Source: an uncultured Bacteroidota bacterium
GTDB lineage: Bacteria; Bacteroidota; Bacteroidia; Flavobacteriales; Flavobacteriaceae
Reading direction: 5' to 3'
Assembly: GCA_902593165.1 (NCBI GenBank)
Contig: CACJHI010000013.1
Span: forward strand, 1-39,667
Length of the DNA: 39,667 bases
Part shown: positions 23,511 through 33,500 of the stretch, one piece after another
Position numbering within the stretch: position 1 is the first letter of the stretch
Layout of the letters: each line of letters begins with the position of its first letter
Notes under the pieces: model-generated
Database searches by the model: none
The model's input: only the letters and a program-made list of their open reading frames with translations
What the model was told of the DNA's origin: nothing
Made by a program: the position numbers and the translations under genes

Positions 23511-24677
23511 ATGAGTAAAATCCTTATAATTGAAGATGAGGAGCCGATAAGAAGGGTGCTGGTAAGAATATTATCAGATGAAGACTCCAGCTTTGAAATT
23601 CAAGAAGCTTCAGATGGCAAAAAAGGTATTGACCTAATCAAAAAAGAATCTTTTGATCTAGTTCTATGTGATATAAAAATGCCTAAAATTGACGGAATAG
23701 AGTTACTTCAAAGAACAAGAAAGACTAATACCTCATTACCTTTCATTATGCTTACTGGTCATGGTAATATTGAGACTGCAGTAGAATCAATGAAACTTGG
23801 TGCTTATGATTTTATATCCAAACCTCCTGATTTAAACCGACTTATTAATTCAGTTAGAAATGCACTTGAGAAGAAAGAATTAGTAACTGAAAATAAAATA
23901 CTAAGACAAAAAGTTGCTAAAAAATATGAGATTATAGGAAAATCTAAGCCTATTATGGAAATTCATTCAATGATAGATAAAGTTGCTAAAACAGAGGCAA
24001 GAGTTTTAATTACTGGTGAAAGTGGAACGGGTAAAGAGCTTGTTGCTCATAACATTCATGAAAGAAGTGAAAGAAATAAATCACCATTTATAGAAGTAAA
24101 TTGTGCTGCGATTCCATCCGAGCTTATTGAAAGTGAGCTATTTGGTCATTTAAAAGGATCATTTACATCTGCTGTAAAAGATAGACAAGGTAAATTTGAA
24201 GCTGCCAATAATGGTACCCTATTTCTAGATGAAATCGGTGATATGAGTCTAGCTGCACAAGCAAAAGTTTTAAGGGCATTAGAAGAAAATAAAATACAGA
24301 GAGTAGGAAGTCAAAAAGATATTTCAGTCGACGTAAGAGTAATAGCAGCTACAAACAAGGATCTAAAAAAAGAAATTGATAATGGTAATTTTAGAGAAGA
24401 CTTGTATCATAGGCTAGCTGTTATTCTAATTGAAGTTCCTGAACTTAGTAAAAGAAAATCAGACATTCCAATTTTAATCTCTCATTTTTCTGAGTTAATT
24501 TCAAAAGAACAAGGAATAGAAACAAAAGTATTCAATAAAGATTCATTAAAACTATTAGAAGAATATGATTGGTCTGGAAATATAAGAGAACTTAGAAATG
24601 TGATAGAAAGACTAATTATTCTAGGGGGGAATCCAATAACAAAAGACGATATAAATCTTTTTGCTTTAAAAAAATAA
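23511..24677 (+). CDS. Sigma-54-activator-type response regulator without DNA-binding domain
   Basis: A 388-residue protein. An N-terminal receiver domain has acidic D9, phospho-acceptor D54 (LCDIKMPK), Thr in MLTGHG and Lys in SKPP. An AAA+ domain of the NtrC type follows: Walker A GESGTGKE, Walker B FLDEIGD, and arginine-containing FREDLYHRL. The sigma-54-contact loop GAFTGA reads GSFTSA. The chain ends soon after NIRELRNVIERLIILGG, so the Fis-type HTH of NtrC/AtoC is missing. Similar proteins of this size are, as I recall, usual in Flavobacteriia. It may act from solution or through a partner. It follows dnaJ by 34 bases, and a peptidase gene starts six bases after it. Confidence 0.9.
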   Translation: MSKILIIEDEEPIRRVLVRILSDEDSSFEIQEASDGKKGIDLIKKESFDLVLCDIKMPKIDGIELLQRTRKTNTSLPFIMLTGHGNIETAVESMKLGAYDFISKPPDLNRLINSVRNALEKKELVTENKILRQKVAKKYEIIGKSKPIMEIHSMIDKVAKTEARVLITGESGTGKELVAHNIHERSERNKSPFIEVNCAAIPSELIESELFGHLKGSFTSAVKDRQGKFEAANNGTLFLDEIGDMSLAAQAKVLRALEENKIQRVGSQKDISVDVRVIAATNKDLKKEIDNGNFREDLYHRLAVILIEVPELSKRKSDIPILISHFSELISKEQGIETKVFNKDSLKLLEEYDWSGNIRELRNVIERLIILGGNPITKDDINLFALKK

Positions 24678-24683
24678 ATTTTA

Positions 24684-26063
24684 ATGAAATATTTATTCTA
24701 TTTTTTAATAGTAACATTTTCATGCTCATTATATTCTCAAGATCTTAATGACCACAAAGTATTTTTAGATAAAATATACAATGAAGCTCTTTCTAATGGC
24801 CAATCTTATGAATGGCTTGATTATCTTTCAAATGAAATTGGAGGTCGACTTTCAGGTTCAATAAATTATGATAGATCTGTTAAATGGGGAAAGGATGAAC
24901 TTGACTTAATAGGCATCGATTCTGTTTGGCTTCAGCCAGTTATGATTCCTAAATGGGTTAGGGGTGCACCAGAATACGCCCATATTGAATCAAGCCCTGG
25001 TAATACAATTTCAGTTCCAGTAGCTGCATTAGGTGGTTCAATATCAACACCATCAATTGGAATTTCTGCTAATGTAATAGAAGTAAAATCTTTTGATGAG
25101 TTAAGTAACATAGGTAAGGACTCCATAACTGGAAAGATTATCTTTTTTAATCGAAAAATGGATCCTACTTTAATAAACACATTCCAATCATATGGTGGAA
25201 GTGTAAATCAAAGAACTCAAGGTGCAGCTATAGCTGCGAAACTTGGTGCTATAGGAGTTATTGTTAGGTCAATGACAACTACATTAGATGATTATCCTCA
25301 TACTGGGTCAATGTATTATGATGGTTTGACATTAAATGAAAGAATACCTGCAGCTGCTATTAGTACAAATGGAGCTGAGCTTTTAAGTTCAATGTTATCA
25401 CTGAACCCTAACATCAAATTCTTTTTTAGACAAAATTCAAAAAATTTTCCAGATGTACTTTCTTACAATGTAATTGGCCAAATAGATGGTTCTGAAAGAT
25501 CAGATGAGATCATTATTGTTGGGGGTCATCTAGATTCTTGGGACTTAGGTGATGGAAGCCATGATGATGGAGCGGGTATAGTACAGTCAATGGAAGTCAT
25601 AAGGATATTAAAAAATCTTAATTATAAACCTAAACGAACTATTAGAGTTGTATTATTTGCAAACGAAGAAAATGGCTTAAGAGGTGGAAATAAATATGCA
25701 GAGCTTGCAAAAAAAAATAATGAATCTCACTTCTTCGCATTAGAGTCTGATGCTGGTGGATTTACCCCAAGAGGTTTTAGTTTTGATACATCAGAAAGCG
25801 AATTTAATGCTCTAAAAGAATTTAAAGATTTATTCAAAGAATATGGAGCTGATAACTTTATAATTGGAGGGAGTGGTGCCGATATTGGTCCATTAAAAGA
25901 TGATAAAATCATTCTGGCTGGATTAAGACCTGACTCACAAAGATATTTTGATTATCATCATGCTGCATCTGACACATTTGATAAAATTAATAAGCGAGAG
26001 TTAGAGCTAGGTGCTGCAGCAATGACAGCATTAGTATATCTATTAGACAATTATAAACTTTAA
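24684..26063 (+). CDS. Exported M28 family metallopeptidase
   Basis: A 459-residue aminopeptidase/carboxypeptidase Q-like protein with an N-terminal signal (MKYLFYFLIVTFSCSLYSQ). A PA insertion domain lies at about residues 110-240. The two-zinc site is complete: GGHLDSWD (His and the following Asp), HDDGAG (bridging Asp), FANEENG (catalytic Glu and metal Glu), ESDAGG (Asp) and YHHAASDTF (His). It hydrolyses peptides outside the cytoplasm. Gaps of six and two bases on either side place it in the regulator-MATE-PAP2 operon. Confidence 0.9.
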   Translation: MKYLFYFLIVTFSCSLYSQDLNDHKVFLDKIYNEALSNGQSYEWLDYLSNEIGGRLSGSINYDRSVKWGKDELDLIGIDSVWLQPVMIPKWVRGAPEYAHIESSPGNTISVPVAALGGSISTPSIGISANVIEVKSFDELSNIGKDSITGKIIFFNRKMDPTLINTFQSYGGSVNQRTQGAAIAAKLGAIGVIVRSMTTTLDDYPHTGSMYYDGLTLNERIPAAAISTNGAELLSSMLSLNPNIKFFFRQNSKNFPDVLSYNVIGQIDGSERSDEIIIVGGHLDSWDLGDGSHDDGAGIVQSMEVIRILKNLNYKPKRTIRVVLFANEENGLRGGNKYAELAKKNNESHFFALESDAGGFTPRGFSFDTSESEFNALKEFKDLFKEYGADNFIIGGSGADIGPLKDDKIILAGLRPDSQRYFDYHHAASDTFDKINKRELELGAAAMTALVYLLDNYKL

Positions 26064-26065
26064 TA

Positions 26066-27457
26066 ATGAATAAAGTACTTAATGGATTCTCTAGGTATAC
26101 TAGGGAGTTTAAGTATAATCTAAAGTTGGCCTATCCTGTTATGATAGGTATGTTAGGACATACTTTTGTTCAATTTATTGACAATGTAATGGTAGGTCAA
26201 TTAGGTACAGCCGAATTAGCAGCCATTTCTTTAGGAAATAGTTTTGTCTTTATTGCTATGTCTATTGGAATTGGATTTTCTCAAGCAATTACACCTTTAA
26301 TTGCTGAAGCTGACGGTGCAAAAAAAGATAATGACATATCTAGAATTTTTGAACATAGTTTTTTGATTTGCTTGATACTTGGATTAATTCTTTTTACAAT
26401 AGTATTTCTAAACAGGAACCTTCTTTACTCAATGAATCAACCAATTGAAGTGGTTAAATTAGCTTCTCCATATTTATTTTGGGTGTCATTTTCATTAATA
26501 TCAATTGTAACTTTTCAATCATTTAGACAATTCGCTGATGGATTATCATTTACTAAAGCTGCTATGTATTCAACTCTTTTAGGTAATGTTATTAATGTAA
26601 TTCTAAATTTCTTATTAATTTTTGGGCTTTGGATATTTCCAAAGCTTGGAGTTGAAGGTGCAGCCATTGGAACACTTATTTCAAGATTATGTATGCTAAC
26701 ATTTATAATCATATACTTAAAATTACATAAAAAGCTGTCTCTATATATTAAAAGATTCCTTCCTACTAAAGTTCAAATTGATAGAGTCAAAAAAATTTTA
26801 TATCTGGGCTTGCCTTCTGCACTACATAGTTTCTTCGAGGTTGCTTTTTTTATTTCTGCAGTTTGGATGGCGGGTATAATTGGTAAAAATTCTCAAGCAG
26901 CAAATCAAATAGCTCTTAATCTTTCCTCTATGACATATATGGTAGCTCTTGGAGTTGGTGTAGCAGCTATGATAAGAGTAGGTAATCAAAGAGGAATGAT
27001 GAACTTTATTAAATTGAGAGAAGTAGCCCTATCAACATTACTTTTAATAATAATTGTTGATGTATTTTTTTGTTTAATATTTTTAATATTTAATGATTAC
27101 TTGCCATTACTTTACTTAGACCCAAGCGATTCAAATAATATCACAGATGTAAATGAAGTACTTCAAATTGCATCAAAACTTCTAATTATTGCAGGAATCT
27201 TTCAATTATTTGATGGTATTCAAGCCGTAGTGTTAGGTGCTTTAAGGGGTATGCAGGATGTAAATAAACCTGCGCTAATTATATTTTTATCATATGGTTT
27301 AATTGGATTTCCAACCTCTTATTTTTTAGGTTTTTACACTAGTCTTTCAGTAGTTGGAATTTGGATAGGGTTGATGGTAGGTCTTTTCTCCTCGTCACTT
27401 TTCCTTTTTCTTAGATTTAATTACCTTTCAAAAAAAATAATAAGATTGAATGATTGA
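26066..27457 (+). CDS. MATE family efflux transporter
   Basis: A 463-residue inner-membrane protein with about twelve hydrophobic segments in two related halves. MIGMLGHTFVQFIDNVMVGQLGTAELAAISLGNS at the start is typical of NorM-type MATE proteins, and GLPSALHSFFEVAFF opens the second half. GALRGMQDVNKPALI near the end is the conserved G.lrG.gd...p motif. It probably exports cationic compounds in exchange for Na+ or H+. The start is two bases after the peptidase stop, and its end overlaps PAP2 by eight bases. Confidence 0.92.
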   Translation: MNKVLNGFSRYTREFKYNLKLAYPVMIGMLGHTFVQFIDNVMVGQLGTAELAAISLGNSFVFIAMSIGIGFSQAITPLIAEADGAKKDNDISRIFEHSFLICLILGLILFTIVFLNRNLLYSMNQPIEVVKLASPYLFWVSFSLISIVTFQSFRQFADGLSFTKAAMYSTLLGNVINVILNFLLIFGLWIFPKLGVEGAAIGTLISRLCMLTFIIIYLKLHKKLSLYIKRFLPTKVQIDRVKKILYLGLPSALHSFFEVAFFISAVWMAGIIGKNSQAANQIALNLSSMTYMVALGVGVAAMIRVGNQRGMMNFIKLREVALSTLLLIIIVDVFFCLIFLIFNDYLPLLYLDPSDSNNITDVNEVLQIASKLLIIAGIFQLFDGIQAVVLGALRGMQDVNKPALIIFLSYGLIGFPTSYFLGFYTSLSVVGIWIGLMVGLFSSSLFLFLRFNYLSKKIIRLND

Positions 27458-28037
27458 AGAGATATTAAAGCTAGACTCTAAATTGTTAATTTTTCTAAAT
27501 AATCTAGGGGTTCCAAGATTTGATACTTTTTGGATAAGTCTATCAAAGATTGAGGCAAATATTTTGATGTATTTATTTTTAATTTGTTTATTCTTTTACA
27601 TTCAAAAGCCTCGTCCTAAATTTTCAAATATTCTATATCTAATTTTTATTATAGCGATCATGATAACGATTACTGATCAAGGAGCAAATCTTTTCAAAGA
27701 TTCTTTTCAACGTCTAAGACCATGTTATGATGAAACTATAAAAGATTCAATTAGACTAGTAAAAGATAATTGTGGAGGAAAGTATGGTTTCTTTTCAGCA
27801 CATGCCTCGAATTCTTTTTCTTTAGCTACATTCTTTGGCCTTTTATTCATGAACAGAATTAGATATATAATTTTAATAACTCTAGTTTATGCTTCATTTA
27901 TTTCTTATAGTAGAATATATTTAGGTGTCCATTTTCCTCTCGATATTATTTGTGGTAGTTTATTTGGACTATTTATAGGATTTTCTATCTACAAATTTGT
28001 ATATCTAAAGTTTTTCAAGTTTTTCAACAAAGCTTGA
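27450..28037 (+). CDS. PAP2-type membrane phosphatase
   Basis: A 195-residue membrane phosphatase with the three PAP2 motifs: KDSFQRLRP (KxxxxxxRP), FFSAHASNS (a variant of PSGH, His present) and SRIYLGVHFPLDI (SRxxxxxHxxxD). Five to six helices. Family members dephosphorylate undecaprenyl pyrophosphate, phosphatidate or lipid A at the outer face of the inner membrane; the specific substrate cannot be read. The C-terminus overlaps the convergent glycosyltransferase gene by 33 bases. Confidence 0.88.
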   Translation: MIEEILKLDSKLLIFLNNLGVPRFDTFWISLSKIEANILMYLFLICLFFYIQKPRPKFSNILYLIFIIAIMITITDQGANLFKDSFQRLRPCYDETIKDSIRLVKDNCGGKYGFFSAHASNSFSLATFFGLLFMNRIRYIILITLVYASFISYSRIYLGVHFPLDIICGSLFGLFIGFSIYKFVYLKFFKFFNKA

Positions 28038-29126
28038 CCAAGTGTACTTCTTCTTAAATCTTTTGATGTTTATTATGTAGTTATTATTTTTCTGTTTATC
28101 CAAAGATTCTAATATTGCAGTTGATAGATTCTTAGGTGTCTTTTCAAAAGTTGTGCCAGTTTTATCTTTAAGAATAATTTCTTTTAGACCATTAATGTTT
28201 GAAACGACGGATGGTGTTTCATAAAAATAACATAATGGTGTTATACCACTTTGACTTGCCTTAATATAGGGCTGTATGATTAAATCACTTGCGCATATAA
28301 AATCTCTAATCATTTTAGAGTCTAAGAACTCATTTTTAATAATGATTTTATCATTTAATCCAAGATTATTAATAATGTTTATATATTTTTCTAGTGGCTC
28401 ATAAAATTCTCCAGCAATTATTAGTTTTATATTTTTATTTTCAATGAATTTCATACTCTTTATAAGAGTTTCTAACCCTTTATACCCCCTTATAAGACCA
28501 ACAAAAGAAATGTAAGTGATATCACTAAGTCCTAAGCTAATTTTTGCAGTTTTTTTGTCTTTTATTTCAGGTAGTTTAGAATTTATTGGGTGGAATAGAG
28601 TTATAACTTTTTTATTAGTAGATTTTCTAACCTGATTTCCAACATTGTCTGACATTGTAATAAATCTATCACATGTATACAGAAAAAGTCTACGAAGTAA
28701 TCTTTCAAATATAATTTTTTCATGATTATCCCAATTATCAATAAGTCCAATAATTGAAATTCTTTTGTTTAAAAATAATCTAATAAAAAAATAAGGAAAA
28801 ATTAGAATAGGGGACCAGTATCTAAGAATTATCGAGTATGGCAAAACATTATTTGCTATTTTGGATACTCTAATCCAGTTAAATGGATTTATGGTATTTA
28901 TCAGTCTTCTTATTTTAAAATTCTGTTCGTATTGTTCGCTACTATATTGTGATTTTCCAGGAAATAAAAAGCTAGGATATAAAAGGGAGAAAGTCCAAAC
29001 CTCAGTATTAATTCCTGAACTTATTAGCTCATTACAAAGTGAGTGAGTCGAATCGGAAATACCACCTCTATAAGGGAAAGCCGCAGAAAATACTAAGAAC
29101 TTAATCTTTTCTTCCTTTATAGTCAT
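28005..29126 (-). CDS. Glycosyltransferase family 4 protein
   Basis: A 373-residue GT-B fold glycosyltransferase. The N-terminal domain begins FLVFSAAFPYRGGISDSTHSL, where GG is the usual nucleotide-facing loop. The C-terminal domain has SFVGLIRGYKGLETLIKS and QPYIKASQSGITPLCYFYETPSVVSNINGLKEII, the GT4 pattern (the usual EPFG.t.lEAma shifted to a SGITPL form). It transfers a sugar from NDP-sugar to a lipid or polysaccharide acceptor, possibly in surface glycan synthesis. It lies downstream of gltD with a 14-base gap on the same strand. Confidence 0.85.
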   Translation of the reverse strand: MTIKEEKIKFLVFSAAFPYRGGISDSTHSLCNELISSGINTEVWTFSLLYPSFLFPGKSQYSSEQYEQNFKIRRLINTINPFNWIRVSKIANNVLPYSIILRYWSPILIFPYFFIRLFLNKRISIIGLIDNWDNHEKIIFERLLRRLFLYTCDRFITMSDNVGNQVRKSTNKKVITLFHPINSKLPEIKDKKTAKISLGLSDITYISFVGLIRGYKGLETLIKSMKFIENKNIKLIIAGEFYEPLEKYINIINNLGLNDKIIIKNEFLDSKMIRDFICASDLIIQPYIKASQSGITPLCYFYETPSVVSNINGLKEIILKDKTGTTFEKTPKNLSTAILESLDKQKNNNYIINIKRFKKKYTWSSFVEKLEKL

Positions 29127-29140
29127 TTTTTATATAATCT

Positions 29141-30592
29141 TTATAAATCTCCGTATGAGTTCTTTCTTGGAAGATTTGATTTACCCATAAGATATTTATC
29201 TATATGATAAGAAGCTTCTCTTCCTTCTGAAATTGCCCAAACAATTAGTGATTGACCTCTTCGGCAGTCACCTGCAGTAAAAATATTATTTTTTTTGGTT
29301 TGATAATCAGAATTTGAAGATATATTGCCTATACTATTTAGATCAATATTGAGTTGATTTGGGAGATCTTCTTCAGGTCCAGTAAATCCAAGTGCTAAAA
29401 TTGCCATATCACAATCCCAGACTTTTTCAGTATTAGGAATCTCAGAAAGTTTCCCTGAAGTCTTGTCTATTTCAACATTTACTGTTTGAAGACCTACAAG
29501 ATTGTTATGTTTATCACCAATAAACTTTTTTGTTAAAATGCTCCATTCCCTACTAACACCTTCTTGATGAGAAGAGGTTGTTTTGAGGGTAAACGGCCAA
29601 TATGGCCAAGGATTTGAAGAGTCTCTTTTTTTACCGGGTTTATTAGATAGCTCAAAGTTTATTACACTTTCAGCACCATGTCTATTAGAAGTTCCAATAC
29701 AATCTGAACCAGTATCTCCACCACCAATAACTATAATGTTTTTATCTTTAGCATTATACCTATCCATATGAGCCTTTATTTGCCCATCTACAAACTTATT
29801 ATTATGGGTCAAAAAGTCCATAGCTTGTTCAATTCCATGTAAATCACTTCCTGGAATATCTAATGATCGTTTTTTTGTAGAACCTGTTGAAATTAAAACT
29901 GCATCAAAATCTTCTTGTAATTTTTCAATTGTTATGTCTTTACCAACATTGATGCAGCATTTAAATTTAATCCCCTCCTCTTTTAGAATATTTACTCTTC
30001 TATCAATTATATTTTTTTCAAGCTTAAAATCAGGTATACCATATCTCAGTAATCCACCTATTTTGTTATCTCTTTCAAATACAGTAACATTATGACCCAC
30101 TGAATTTAACTGCTGAGATGCTGCTAGACCTGCAGGCCCAGAACCAATAATAGCAATCTTTTTGTTTGTTCTAGATTTTGGGATAACAGGTTTTATCCAC
30201 CCATTTTTGAAACCTTCTTCAATAATATTTTTTTCAATTAATTCAATTGAGACAGGAGGGTCTATAATTCCTAAGACACATGAAGCTTCGCATGGAGCAG
30301 GACATAATCTCCCTGTAAATTCAGGAAAATTATTAGTTGAATGAAGAACTTCAAGTGCATCTTTCCACTTCTTGTTGTAGACTAAGTCATTGAAATCAGG
30401 AATTAAATTACCAAGTGGACATCCACTATGGCAAAAAGGAACACCACAATCCATACACCTAGCTGACTGACTTTCTAGTTCAGACTTTTTAACCTCTATA
30501 GTAAACTCATTATAGTTTTTGAGTCTACTCCTTACTGGGAGGTACTTTTCATCAATCCTATTAAATTCTTTAAATCCTTTAACCTTACCCAT
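29141..30592 (-). CDS. gltD: Glutamate synthase small subunit
   Basis: A 483-residue NAD(P)H-dependent GOGAT beta chain. The N-terminal Fe-S motifs are CMDCGVPFCHSGCPLGN and RLCPAPCEASCVLG. An FAD-binding GSGPAGLAA near residue 150 and an NAD(P)H-binding GGGDTGSDCIG near residue 290 follow, and the C-terminal FTAGDCRRGQSLIVWAI is the FAD site. It passes electrons to GltB for glutamate formation. Its ATG begins directly after the gltB stop, with no gap. Confidence 0.96.
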   Translation of the reverse strand: MGKVKGFKEFNRIDEKYLPVRSRLKNYNEFTIEVKKSELESQSARCMDCGVPFCHSGCPLGNLIPDFNDLVYNKKWKDALEVLHSTNNFPEFTGRLCPAPCEASCVLGIIDPPVSIELIEKNIIEEGFKNGWIKPVIPKSRTNKKIAIIGSGPAGLAASQQLNSVGHNVTVFERDNKIGGLLRYGIPDFKLEKNIIDRRVNILKEEGIKFKCCINVGKDITIEKLQEDFDAVLISTGSTKKRSLDIPGSDLHGIEQAMDFLTHNNKFVDGQIKAHMDRYNAKDKNIIVIGGGDTGSDCIGTSNRHGAESVINFELSNKPGKKRDSSNPWPYWPFTLKTTSSHQEGVSREWSILTKKFIGDKHNNLVGLQTVNVEIDKTSGKLSEIPNTEKVWDCDMAILALGFTGPEEDLPNQLNIDLNSIGNISSNSDYQTKKNNIFTAGDCRRGQSLIVWAISEGREASYHIDKYLMGKSNLPRKNSYGDL

Positions 30593-33500
30593 CTAGTTAA
30601 TAAGTTGATTAATTTTATCTTCCTTAAGTTTTTCTAATGCAGCTTTATATTCAATAGGCATAATTTTGATAAAACTCTCTTTTTTTGAACTCCAATTAGA
30701 TAACATCTCTTCAGCTAATTTACTTGCTGTATTTGAATAATGATTTTTAAGTAAGCTATATATAATATCTATATCTTGACTATCAATTTCTTCAAAATTT
30801 ATCATTTCCATATTGAAGTTTTTTTCAGAGAAATCAGGAGTTTTAAGAAGATATGCAATACCCCCACTCATTCCTGCTCCAAAGTTTCTACCAATTTCTC
30901 CTAATATTAACACGTTTCCACCTGTCATATATTCACAGCCATGATCTCCAACTCCTTCTACAACTGCATTGGCACCTGAATTTCTTACACAAAATCTCTC
31001 TCCAGCTATACCATTAATGTAGGCTTCTCCTGAAGTTGCACCGTATAATGCGACGTTACCAGTAATTATATTCTTGTCAGATTCAAAAGTAGAGTCTTCA
31101 GGTACTCTTACTGATAAAATTCCACCTGAGAGGCTTTTTCCAAAATAATCATTTGTGTTACCAATTACTGTCATTTTAAGTCCTTTAACTGCAAATGCTC
31201 CAAAACTTTGACCAGCAGAACCTCTAAAGTTAATTTTAAGAGTATCCTTTGGTAGTCCATTGATTCCATGAATGTTAGAAATTTCATTACTAATTAACGC
31301 TCCTACAGATCTATCAGTATTTTTAATCTTAAATTCAAAAGAAGATTTTACCTTTTTATTAATTGACAAATTAGCAGACTTTAGTATTTCAAAATCTAGG
31401 ACGTTATCCAGCTTATGATCTTGTTTTTTTGTGTTTCTTATTGGAAATTCATCTTTATTTAAAGGTTTGTATAGAACCTTATCTAAATTAATTCCTTTAA
31501 CTTTAAAATCTTCAAAACCTTCTTTAGGTTTCAATTTTTGTGTTTGGCCAATCATTTCGTCCATTGTTCTGTATCCAAGATTTGCCATTATTTCTCTCAA
31601 TTCTTGTGCAACAAAGTACATGTAATTAATTACATGTTCAGGTTTACCTTTAAAGTTCTTCCTTAAGTCTGGATCTTGAGTTGCAATTCCAACAGGACAT
31701 GTATTTAAGTGACATGCTCGCATCATTATACATCCTGATGCAACAAGTGGAGCTGTAGAAAAACCAAATTCTTCTGCACCTAAAAGACATGCAATAGCTA
31801 CATCTTTTCCTGTTTTAAGTTGACCATCACATTCAAGTACGACTCTACTACGTAAGTTATTTATAACTAGAGTTTGTTGTGCTTCAGCAATTCCTAGCTC
31901 CCATGGTAATCCTGCATGTCTAAGTGAGGTTAAAGGTGAAGCTCCAGTTCCACCATCATAACCTGATATTAAAATAACATCAGCTTTAGCTTTTGCAACA
32001 CCAGCAGCAATAGTACCAACTCCTACTTCAGAGACAAGTTTAACATTAATCCTAGCTTTTCTATTAGCATTTTTAAGATCAAAAATTAATTGTGCTAAAT
32101 CTTCAATTGAATAAATATCATGATGTGGAGGAGGGGAAATTAATCCAACATATGGTGTAGAATTTCTGACTTTAGCAATTAAGGGATTAACCTTCGGACC
32201 TGGTAGTTGTCCTCCCTCACCAGGTTTTGCTCCCTGAGCCATCTTAATCTGTATTTCATTAGCGCTTGATAAATAGTATGAGCTTACACCAAATCTTCCT
32301 GAAGCAACTTGTTTAATTGCGCTATTTCGAAGATCTCCATTCTTATCTCTTTTGAATCGCTTACTATCTTCACCACCTTCACCGGAATTACTTTTTCCTC
32401 CAATACGATTCATAGCAATTGCAAGATTTTCGTGAGCTTCTTTACTTATAGAACCGTATGACATTGCACCAGTCTTGAATCTCTTAACTATTTCAGTCCA
32501 TGGTTCCACTTCCTCAATAGGGATAGGATTATAATCAACAAATTTTAATAGACCTCGGATAGTCATTAACTGCTCTTCTTGATCATTTACAAGCTTAGAA
32601 AATTCCTTATAAGAAGTATAACTCTCTTGTCTAACTGATTTTTGAAGTTTTGAAATAGTGTTTGGATTCAACATATGGCTCTCGCCATCTCTTCTCCACC
32701 TGTAGTCGCCACCTGTTTTTATCGAGATAAAGTCTGAAGAAGAAGTAAATGCATGCTTAATTCTTTGACTAATCTCTTTTTCAATTACATAAAGACCAAC
32801 ACCCTCAATCCTAGTAGGCGTATTTTTGAAATATTTGTTTATAAAGTTTGTTTTTAGCCCAAGCGCTTCAAATATTTGAGATCCTCTATAAGAATTAAGA
32901 GTAGAGATACCTATTTTATTCATGACTTTCAATATACCTTTAGCTGTAGCATCATTAAAATTTGAAATAGCTTTTTCTTTTGAAATGTTCTTTATAAATC
33001 CTAATTCATGGTGGTAGTTAATTATCTCATTCACTACATATGGATTTATTGCACTTGCTCCAAAGCCAAATAGCATTGAAAAATGATGAGGTTCTCTTGG
33101 CTCAGCAGATTCAATTATAATTCCAAATTTTGATCTTTTTTTCTTTTTGATCATAGTTTGGTGAACATATGAACATGCAAGCAACATAGGTATAGGAGAC
33201 ATTTTCTTAGAGACACCCCTATCACTGAGAATAATTATGTTTGTTCCATCATCAACACGCCTTTCAATATCAACAACTATATTTTCAAGGGCCTCTTCAA
33301 TGCCGTTATGCCCCATTTTAGATTTGTAGAGACAATTAATTGATTTAGTCTTAAAATTTTCATGATTTATATATTTAATTTTATCTAAATCTTCATTAGA
33401 TATTATAGGGTTATTAATGTTTAGATTAATACAATGTTCTTCAGTAATTTCAAAAATGTTGTAACTATTTCCAATAGATAAGCTTGTATCTGTAATAATT

